A stretch of 6,407 bases of DNA from Planctomycetota bacterium (GTDB taxonomy: Bacteria > Planctomycetota > PUPC01 > JACPCR01), in assembly GCA_030740295.1 (NCBI GenBank), contig JASLXP010000399.1:1-6407 (forward strand), given 5' to 3'. This document shows, piece after piece, positions 1 through 5,447 of this stretch. Each line of letters opens with the position of its first letter. The stretch's first letter is position 1. A model generated the notes under the pieces. That model searched no databases. It was not told the DNA's origin and saw only the letters and a list, made by a program, of their open reading frames with translations. The translations under genes were made by a program, and so were the position numbers.

Positions 1-432
1 TTCTATCAGCCGATTCTTGATCAGTACCAGGAGATGCTGAAGAAACACCCCAAGCTGGCTTCAGTCACCTTTTGCTGGATGCAGGGCGAACGCGATGCCA
101 ACGGAGGCGCGCATGCCGCATACAAAGATGCGTTGAAGCTGTTGATATCCAAACTGCGCCGCGACCTGAAACACCCGGACATGAACATCGTCATCGGCCG
201 CATCGGAGACTACGCACTGGACAGGCCGTCATGCTTGGCCGTGCGAAAAGCACAGCGCGAAATTGCTGATGAAGATCCTCATGGCGCCTGGGTCGACGTT
301 GATGATCTGAATGACAAAGAGGTCAAAGGAAAAATGCAGAGCGTCGTTCACTACAACAGACCGGATGGCTACATCACTCTCGGTCGACGCTTTGCGCGGC
401 AAGGCCACGCACTTGTGACCGGAAAGGAACCT
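1..432 (+). other. Module 1: C-terminal part of SASA/SGNH carbohydrate esterase domain
   Basis: Residues 1-144 of the large protein align, with a one-codon gap, to residues 104-246 of the complete esterase encoded at 5448-6218. Visible family signatures are WMQGERDA (CWMQGERD spans 73-96, with the Gly-Glu-Arg-Asp block at 85-96) and the catalytic-type His at 349-351 in SVVHY, followed by the GRRFA helix typical of SASA (sialate O-acetylesterase-like, DUF303) proteins. The GQSNM nucleophile block is outside the window, so activity cannot be judged from here. Expected role from the family: removing acyl, usually acetyl, esters from sugars. The position three residues before the His, usually Asp in the DxxH motif, is Ser. 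Confidence 0.85.
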
Positions 433-435
433 GCG
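1..435 (+). repeat. Paralogous esterase segment, copy A (pair with 5757-6188)
   Basis: Positions 1-351 align without gaps to 5757-6107; my hand count gives 286 identical of 351 bases (about 81%). After a one-codon gap near the HYN/HYT site the similarity continues to about 435, matching about 6188. It stops where the Lys/Glu linker of the large gene begins. The two copies are in direct orientation about 5.7 kb apart, and copy A may extend upstream out of the window. Confidence 0.93.
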
Positions 436-3400
436 GAAGACGGCAGACCCGGACATCGAGAGCCCAAAGAAAGAGAAAAGGAAGAGAAGAAGAAAGAGAA
501 GAAGAAAAAGCGCGCCGAGGCCGCCAATCCTGGGGAGGCAGCCGACGCCAAACCGAAGATCGGCGTGGCTGATTGGCTCCAGTTGTTCGACGGGAAATCC
601 TTCGACGGTTGGCACCAGGTGGGTGGCAAACATAAGTACGAAGTGGTCGACGGAATGATCGTGGGCACCTCGGTCGCCGGGGAAGGCAATGCCTTCATGA
701 CGACGGATGAGACCTTCCAGGACTTCGAGCTTAAGTTCGAGGTCAGGGTGGACCACCGACTCAACTCCGGTTGCCAGATTCGCTCGGTGCCGGTGGGAAA
801 GAGCAGGCATCTGAGAGGGCCGCAGGTCGAGATCGACGGAGGCCGATCCGGCTTCATTTATGGGGAGGTCATGAAGAAGGCGGATGGCTCACCGCAAAAG
901 TGGCTCAGTCCGAATCTGAAAGATGAGAAAACGAAACCCATTCTGGGGGCCTTCAACGTGGATGAATGGAACTCGTTTCTGATCCGCGTGCTTGATGATC
1001 ACTATCAAACCTTCGTCAACGGTGTCCCGATCACCGATTTCAAGTTCGACGGGATGCCCAATGCCGGCCATATCGGCCTCCAGGTCCACGGGGTAAGGCG
1101 CGAGGATCTGGTCGGTAAACGCGTTCGGTGGAGAAATATCCAGTTGAGGCGACTGAAGGTAGTGCGTGAGTCTGACGAAGCCACAACCGACGAGGAAGAG
1201 TCCGCCGCCGTCACGAAGCCAGGGAAACAGGAGGAGCCTCTCGCGTTTCCCTACCTGGCCACGACTGAAGGGCGAGAGGGCTACGAGTTGGCCGAGGAGG
1301 AAACAAACACCTACCGCGTCTACGACTTCTACAAGCGACAGGCAAAGCACCACCTGAAGCAGGACCGCGAACTGAAGTTGTTGCCTGCCTATCCTGACCT
1401 GGATGGTGGCACCTTCGGGCATTGGGGTAACTACAACAAGAACGGCCACAAAGATCTTCGCTGGAATGATATGGACTACGGTCCGGCCTTGGCGGCGACG
1501 TATTCCATCGACAAAAAGAAAAAGATCGGCGGCATGTTGAGCGTGCGTCTGCCTGGAGGACACACGGTCACCTTCAACAAGGATACCGGCGGCTACTACA
1601 ACGCCTGGGAAGGCCGTCCGTATTTCAATCCGCATCGCTGGGGGTTGATCCATGGCGTGGCCGTGCCGGAGGGTGTGACGGCGGTTGATTTGAGTTCGTG
1701 GTTTGCGCCCATCAGCAAAGACGGCGCGTCGATGAGCCGTTACCTTGGGCATTACCTGCACGGCAGGCGCGTCATCACGCATTACGAGATCGGGAAGACC
1801 CGCTTCCTCGACAGTGTGTCGCGGATGGGGAACGGCTGTTATACCCGCACCATTACGGCGACCCAGGCGGGGGCCGTGACGATACCGTTCGATCTGAAAG
1901 ATCAGTGGGGCATCAAGACCGTTGGCCAATCGTTGATTGCGACGAAGGATGGCGTCGTTGTCGCAGCGAAATCCTTCTCAAAAGGAACTCAGGTCGTGCC
2001 CATGCGAGAGGGTGGCAAGTGGAAGTCACCGGCCAATTCGGATGCGATCAAACTCTACTTCTACGCAGGCTCCCAGGTGGAGGCAGTCATCGCAGCCATC
2101 AAGGCCGACCGGAAACTCGACCCGCTGCAGGAATGGACCGGGGGCGGCAAGTCGAACTGGCCGGAGCGATTCAAGGAACAGGTCAGCCTCGCCAGGAATG
2201 ACAAGGCTTACGTCGTGGATCGCATCGGCGTGCCCTTCAAGAATCCCTGGGCTTCGATGATGATGTTCAGCGGCATTGCTTTTGATAAGGATGGTGTCGC
2301 TTACCTCACCACGCTCATGGGGGATGTGTGGAAGGTGTCGGGTCTGGGAGCGGACACGAAGGAGGTGACGTGGAAGCGTTTCGCCACCGGGTTGAACCAG
2401 CCTTTCGGCATCCGCGTGATTGACGGGCTTCCTTACGTTCTCACACGCGGAAGTATCGTTTGCCTGAAAGATCTGAATGCGGATGACGAAGCGGATTATT
2501 ACGAGGACAACTTTAACGGGTTTTCCTACTCCCCATCGGCGCACACGCACACCTTCGGGTTTCCCATGGACAAGGATCGGGCCGCGTATTTCGTAAGCGG
2601 AGGTGGAGCTTACAAGAAACCATGGAATCAACCCGTGGAGCTTCTGGCCAGCGGCCTGCGCAATGCGATGGCAGTCGGTGCGAGCCGCGAGGGTGTCTTT
2701 CTGGTCGGACCGCAGGAAGGCGTTTGGACGCCCTCATCCGCCGTGCTTGAGATTCAAAAAGGTGACTACTATGGCATGGGCCCCAACAAGGTATCGAAAG
2801 GATCTGGTGCCCCTGCCGAAATCACGCCGGCGATGGCTTACCTGCCGCGCGGCATCGATAACTCGACCGGTGGTTTTGAGTTTCCCGAGTCGGATCGCTT
2901 CGGACCGTTGAACGGAAAGATCATCGGTTTGAGCTACGGCTACGGAAGCTGGTTTCAGATTCTGCGCAACGACGGCTATGCCGATTACGGGAGGGCGCAG
3001 GGAGCGATTGTCCCGCTGGCCGGAGAGTTCCGCTCCGGCGTGGTGCGCGGTGCGGTTCATCCCGGCGACGGCATGTTCTACGTGGTCGGCACAGACGGCT
3101 GGGGCAACTATGCGCTGGAGGATGGATCGCTTGAACGAATCCGCTACACCGGGAAGTCCTTTCCCATGCTGGAGAACGTGCACGGGTACGAAAACGGCAT
3201 TGAACTGCAGTTCAGCTCGAAGCTGAGCGGCAATGCAGCCGCGTCCACAGAAAACTACTTTGTCCAGCAATGGAATTACGAGTACTCGCCCGCATATGGC
3301 TCGTTGGAGTTTTCCGTCAGGCAGCCGGCACAGGAGGGACACGATCGGTTGAAGGTGACGCGAGCGAAGATCCTTCCGGACGGGAAGTCCGTCTTCCTCG

Positions 3401-5418
3401 AAATCCCGGATCTCCTGCCCGCCTTGCAGACGCATATCTACGCGGATCTGAAGACCGCAGATGGTCCGCTTGAAGTGAACACCTTCGCCACCCTCGTTCA
3501 CCTGGACAAGGCGAAGCCGGGATTCGCGGAGCCCTTGCCGGAGCTGAAGTCGCGCACTGCCTCACTGCGCGTGAGAAGCATGAAGACCGCCAACGAAAGG
3601 GTTGCCGGCAATACGGCAAACACCTTGGAAGGGCGCATTCGCGCAGGTGAAAACATGTTCAAACTGTTCTGCACCGGCTGCCACGGCCCCCAGGGTCAAG
3701 GCTTGCCCAACATCGGGCCGACCCTGAACTCAGATTGGGTGGCCGGCGACCCCGCCGCTTTGGTGAAGGCACTGCTCCACGGCCTCACTGGCGAGATCAA
3801 GGTCAACGGTAAGCTCCAGCACTTTGAAGCCGGCATGCCTGCTTTCGGCGAGGCCCTGGGAGATTATGAGATCGCCGCCATCCTGAGCTTCGTTCGCTCG
3901 CGCTGGTCTGACGACAAGGCCGGAGTCCCAATCGAGTTCGTCCGGAAAGTCCGCGCCGATGAAAAAGGGAAAACGGGGCCTTACCAGGCGAAAGACTTGT
4001 GGAAGACAGCCAACGCCAAACCGAAGACCAGCGTGGGTGAGTCCTGGGTGGTGGATAGTCAGGCAGACTGGACCGCTGCCAGGGGAGCCGCGGAAAACGT
4101 GAAGCTTGCCGATGGCTTCGCCGAACCCAAGGCCGACAAAGCCAGTTTCCAAAGTGTCGTCAGAACCTTTCCCACGAAGCGCAAGCTGAGCTCGGTGGTG
4201 TTTGAGCAATCTCCCGTCTGGGACAACTGGGAGCAGATCGATGACATCACACCTCAAGGAGCTGGAAACGCCTACGTATTTCTTCCGGTTGCACCCGGCA
4301 ACTACTACTTTTTTGCGACCAGGACCTGGCCCAAGATGGAGTATCCGGAGGGGCTCGCTCGCAACAAGCGTGCTGCTTTCAGGCAAGAGTGGAATAAGAA
4401 ACATCCCAGAGGTTATCACGCCTGGCACAGCACAGACCTGAAAGACTGGAAACACCTTGGTTTGGTTTGCCCGTCCAGTTGCATGACCACGGCAGAATAC
4501 GCTGACGGAAAGTTCTACCTTTATTACGACAATCCCAATGATGAGAACCCGCACCTGATCATCGATGATGATCTCACCGATGGCGTTCTGGGCAAAGACT
4601 ACGGAGAGGTCTTTTCAGATCCGTCTCACGGTTCTGACGCCGGTATCTTTCGTGATGAAGACGGCACCTGTCACATGATCTACGAGGACTGGAGTCCCAT
4701 CAATGCCCGGGAGAATGGATGGGATTCGCCGCTCGCCGGACGGGTTTCGAGTCTTGATGGCATCAAGGGTTTCAAATACGGGGAGCATCCGCCCGCGGTG
4801 GATCATCGAACCAAACCAACAGGGAAGATCGGAACGTTCACTCATCCGGCCATGAAGATTTCAAATGATGGTAAGCCGCTGGAATATGAGATTCACGAAC
4901 CCAGGCAGAATGCCTACGGAGACTGGACGCTCATTAAGGTGGGAAGTCATTATCACTTGTTTGGCGACTACGATTCGGCCGATCACAACAAGCCCATGAG
5001 AATGGCGCGTTTCCATACCGACGATCTGAACAAAGAATTCAAGTGGTCAGGCGAAATTGGTAAAGGCTTTCACCCCGACCCGAGTGTGGGATTCGCCGAA
5101 GGAAAGTTCTATGTGATCATTCAAAGAGCGACCGACTTCGTCAGCCCCGGTCCCTGGGTCGATGGTGTAGAGGCCCGCGCCGGAGTCGACAAGGATGGCG
5201 ACGGCACCATCGATGAGTGGACGGATTGGCAGGCGGTAAAGGAGTCCTATTCTCAGAAGTCCGGATTCGCGCGCATCGTCGATGTGGCTCCCGCCAGAGT
5301 GGGCACAGACAAGTTGCCCGCAGGCCAGGGCTTTGCGTTTGAATACCGCACCTCTCGCCTCGACAACGGCGTCCAGCCGATCATGGATCGCGTAACGCTG
5401 GAATTTGATAAGGATTAA
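1..5418 (+). CDS. Giant multimodular exported glycan-processing protein (5' end outside window)
   Basis: The frame is open from the first base to a TAA at 5416-5418, giving 1805 residues in the window (numbered here from the codon at base 1). The ATG at 34 is not the start: it aligns with internal Met115 of the complete paralogue at 5448-6218, so at least about 103 residues, including a probable signal peptide and the catalytic Ser, lie upstream. Modules in order: SASA esterase tail (1-144), Lys/Glu linker (145-188), DUF1080 (189-385), DUF6797-like (about 426-600), sorbosone-dehydrogenase-like propeller (about 739-1057), beta-rich spacer (about 1060-1170), cytochrome c (1210-1304), GH43/GH117-like propeller (about 1399-1800). 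The haem module must mature outside the cytoplasm, so the whole chain is probably exported. No frameshift or internal stop is seen across 5.4 kb, which argues for one real polypeptide. Each domain call is by eye; the overall job (oxidative and hydrolytic glycan breakdown) is inferred. Confidence 0.93.
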   Translation, partial: FYQPILDQYQEMLKKHPKLASVTFCWMQGERDANGGAHAAYKDALKLLISKLRRDLKHPDMNIVIGRIGDYALDRPSCLAVRKAQREIADEDPHGAWVDVDDLNDKEVKGKMQSVVHYNRPDGYITLGRRFARQGHALVTGKEPAEDGRPGHREPKEREKEEKKKEKKKKRAEAANPGEAADAKPKIGVADWLQLFDGKSFDGWHQVGGKHKYEVVDGMIVGTSVAGEGNAFMTTDETFQDFELKFEVRVDHRLNSGCQIRSVPVGKSRHLRGPQVEIDGGRSGFIYGEVMKKADGSPQKWLSPNLKDEKTKPILGAFNVDEWNSFLIRVLDDHYQTFVNGVPITDFKFDGMPNAGHIGLQVHGVRREDLVGKRVRWRNIQLRRLKVVRESDEATTDEEESAAVTKPGKQEEPLAFPYLATTEGREGYELAEEETNTYRVYDFYKRQAKHHLKQDRELKLLPAYPDLDGGTFGHWGNYNKNGHKDLRWNDMDYGPALAATYSIDKKKKIGGMLSVRLPGGHTVTFNKDTGGYYNAWEGRPYFNPHRWGLIHGVAVPEGVTAVDLSSWFAPISKDGASMSRYLGHYLHGRRVITHYEIGKTRFLDSVSRMGNGCYTRTITATQAGAVTIPFDLKDQWGIKTVGQSLIATKDGVVVAAKSFSKGTQVVPMREGGKWKSPANSDAIKLYFYAGSQVEAVIAAIKADRKLDPLQEWTGGGKSNWPERFKEQVSLARNDKAYVVDRIGVPFKNPWASMMMFSGIAFDKDGVAYLTTLMGDVWKVSGLGADTKEVTWKRFATGLNQPFGIRVIDGLPYVLTRGSIVCLKDLNADDEADYYEDNFNGFSYSPSAHTHTFGFPMDKDRAAYFVSGGGAYKKPWNQPVELLASGLRNAMAVGASREGVFLVGPQEGVWTPSSAVLEIQKGDYYGMGPNKVSKGSGAPAEITPAMAYLPRGIDNSTGGFEFPESDRFGPLNGKIIGLSYGYGSWFQILRNDGYADYGRAQGAIVPLAGEFRSGVVRGAVHPGDGMFYVVGTDGWGNYALEDGSLERIRYTGKSFPMLENVHGYENGIELQFSSKLSGNAAASTENYFVQQWNYEYSPAYGSLEFSVRQPAQEGHDRLKVTRAKILPDGKSVFLEIPDLLPALQTHIYADLKTADGPLEVNTFATLVHLDKAKPGFAEPLPELKSRTASLRVRSMKTANERVAGNTANTLEGRIRAGENMFKLFCTGCHGPQGQGLPNIGPTLNSDWVAGDPAALVKALLHGLTGEIKVNGKLQHFEAGMPAFGEALGDYEIAAILSFVRSRWSDDKAGVPIEFVRKVRADEKGKTGPYQAKDLWKTANAKPKTSVGESWVVDSQADWTAARGAAENVKLADGFAEPKADKASFQSVVRTFPTKRKLSSVVFEQSPVWDNWEQIDDITPQGAGNAYVFLPVAPGNYYFFATRTWPKMEYPEGLARNKRAAFRQEWNKKHPRGYHAWHSTDLKDWKHLGLVCPSSCMTTAEYADGKFYLYYDNPNDENPHLIIDDDLTDGVLGKDYGEVFSDPSHGSDAGIFRDEDGTCHMIYEDWSPINARENGWDSPLAGRVSSLDGIKGFKYGEHPPAVDHRTKPTGKIGTFTHPAMKISNDGKPLEYEIHEPRQNAYGDWTLIKVGSHYHLFGDYDSADHNKPMRMARFHTDDLNKEFKWSGEIGKGFHPDPSVGFAEGKFYVIIQRATDFVSPGPWVDGVEARAGVDKDGDGTIDEWTDWQAVKESYSQKSGFARIVDVAPARVGTDKLPAGQGFAFEYRTSRLDNGVQPIMDRVTLEFDKD
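433..564 (+). other. Charged interdomain linker with 45-nt pure purine tract
   Basis: Residues 145-188 are dominated by Lys, Glu and Arg, then by Ala, Pro and Lys. They join the esterase module to the DUF1080 domain. Positions 466-510 are 45 consecutive purines on the + strand, encoding runs of Lys and Glu. The linker is low-complexity and probably an extended or helical spacer. Such tracts are prone to slippage, so length variation between strains would not be surprising. The linker ends in a short motif (ADAKPKIGV) that recurs near 4009 at another module boundary. Confidence 0.8.
539..572 (+). repeat. 34-bp in-frame junction repeat, copy 1
   Basis: These 34 bases match 4007-4040 at 30 positions and in the same reading frame. 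They encode ADAKPKIGVA here and ANAKPKTSVG there. Both copies sit at module boundaries: this one just before DUF1080, the other between cytochrome c and the C-terminal propeller. They may be the trace of a module insertion or a reused linker; convergent low-complexity linkers are the simpler alternative. Confidence 0.7.
565..1155 (+). other. Module 2: DUF1080 / 3-keto-disaccharide hydrolase (LamG-like) domain
   Basis: Residues 189-385 begin with the DUF1080 opening LFDGKSFDGW (583-612), continue with a YEVVDGMIVG strand, and carry an NSGCQIRS segment (763-786) that corresponds to the family's usual NSG-x-x-x-R signature. The Gln-Val-Glu-Ile-Asp strand after it and the closing GHIGLQVHG segment (starting near 1066) are also typical. 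The length of about 200 residues is normal for the domain. Members adopt a concanavalin/LamG-like beta-sandwich; the family is annotated as 3-keto-disaccharide hydrolase because some members act on 3-keto-glycosides. Many PVC and Bacteroidota copies are uncharacterised and could instead bind sugar. Confidence 0.87.
1276..1800 (+). other. Module 3: DUF6797-like domain
   Basis: Residues about 426-600 contain a VYDFYKRQA helix (from about 1318), LLPAYPDLDGG and GHWGN (the DLDGG...RWND stretch spans 1396-1470), then RWNDMDYGPALA. This LP-x-x-P-x-LDGG...GHWGN...RWN...D-x-G pattern is what I remember of DUF6797, a domain of unknown function found in Planctomycetota and Verrucomicrobiota next to propeller-cytochrome proteins. 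A beta-rich extension follows to about 2210 (WFAPISKDG, YEIGKTRFLD), and normally leads into the propeller as it does here. No function is assigned; the identification is from memory of the motif and should be confirmed by profile search. Confidence 0.72.
2215..3170 (+). other. Module 4: sorbosone/glucose-dehydrogenase-like beta-propeller
   Basis: Residues about 739-1057 show propeller repeats: GIAFDKDGVAYLTTLMGDVWKV, LNQPFGIRVIDGLPYVLTRG, a DLNADDEADYYE loop, LRNAMAVGASREGVFLVGPQEG, and AVHPGDGMFYVVGTDGWGN. The DLN-x-D-x-x-AD-x-YE loop resembles a calcium-binding loop common in PVC propeller-cytochrome proteins. The family is related to soluble quinoprotein glucose/sorbosone dehydrogenases. 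I cannot see a complete set of quinone-binding residues, so a redox role is inferred from the family and from the attached cytochrome c. The usual HEAT-repeat block between propeller and cytochrome in many PVC homologues is absent; instead a beta-rich spacer (about 3180-3510) follows. Confidence 0.72.
3180..3510 (+). other. Beta-rich spacer between propeller and cytochrome c
   Basis: Residues about 1060-1170 start with ENGIELQFSSKLSG and contain ENYFVQQWNYEYSPAYGS, KVTRAKILPDGKSVFLEIPDL and HIYADLKTADG. The pattern of a putative SbsA/CBM-like Ig fold (function of the type 'x-LxFS-x-x-L...a-x-x-x-x-NY-x-V') is recurrent in PVC propeller-cytochrome proteins. No catalytic motif is visible. I treat it as a structural Ig-like domain. 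Confidence 0.55.
3628..3912 (+). other. Module 5: internal cytochrome c domain (single haem)
   Basis: Residues 1210-1304 contain the haem-attachment motif CTGCH (3670-3684) preceded by a GENMFKLFC helix, a GxGLPNIGPTL loop, a candidate axial Met in GMPAF (Met codon 3835-3837), and a C-terminal helix EIAAILSFVRSRW. These are the full set of elements of a mono-haem class I cytochrome c of about 95 residues. Covalent haem attachment requires export across the membrane. The domain probably takes electrons from the preceding propeller and hands them to another carrier. It is unusual in being followed by another roughly 500 residues rather than ending the protein. Confidence 0.93.
4007..4040 (+). 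repeat. 34-bp in-frame junction repeat, copy 2
   Basis: This is the partner of 539-572, with four mismatches. It lies about 95 bases after the end of the cytochrome c helix and just before the segment that leads into the GH43/GH117-like propeller. Confidence 0.7.
4015..5415 (+). other. Module 6: C-terminal GH43/GH117-like five-bladed propeller (putative glycosidase)
   Basis: After a linker, residues about 1399-1800 show the repeated blade pattern of the GH43/GH32/GH117 fold: HAWHSTDLKDW (4417-4449), EYADGKFYLYYDNP, SDAGIFRDEDG (4633-4665), an EIHEPRQ segment with a candidate acid Glu (4897-4899) before WTLIKVGSHYHLFGDY, and GFHPDPS (5065-5085) before EGKFYVIIQ. An acidic loop DKDGDGTIDEW (5188-5220) resembles a calcium-binding loop. 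The Asp of the SDAGIF blade and the Glu of EIHEPR are plausible catalytic carboxylates, but I cannot fix the triad or the substrate. The family is mostly exo-acting glycosidases on plant or algal polysaccharides. A non-catalytic sugar-binding propeller remains possible. Confidence 0.62.
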
Positions 5419-5447
5419 CACGAACAAGCCATAGTTTTTTATCAATT
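5419..5447 (+). other. 29-bp AT-rich intergenic gap without a recognisable ribosome site
   Basis: The gap between the large gene's TAA and the esterase ATG is AT-rich, with a T6 run (5435-5440). No GGAGG-like Shine-Dalgarno sequence stands before the ATG at 5448, and no convincing -35/-10 pair fits. The short spacing and common strand suggest cotranscription with the large gene, with translation started by an SD-independent route. The T run has no stem before it, so it is not called a terminator. Confidence 0.5.

Noticed and set aside
34..36. ATG at 34 as the start of the large gene
   Set aside because: The frame is open upstream of it to base 1, the preceding 11 codons match the paralogous esterase, and the Met aligns with internal Met115 of that protein.
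466..510. Purine-rich tract as a regulatory element or frameshift site
   Set aside because: It is explained by Lys and Glu codons of a charged linker and the reading frame continues unchanged through it; no alternative frame continues usefully from it.
889..1929. 346-residue open frame on the - strand
   Set aside because: It lies wholly within the well-supported + strand gene, has no recognisable domain and looks like a shadow of GC-rich codon use.
3730..4554. 274-residue open frame on the - strand across the cytochrome c and linker region
   Set aside because: It is antisense to a region with clear cytochrome c motifs and has no domain or plausible start context.
5435..5440. T run before the stand-alone esterase as an intrinsic terminator of the large gene
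   Set aside because: No GC-rich hairpin precedes it within the short gap or the end of the coding region.
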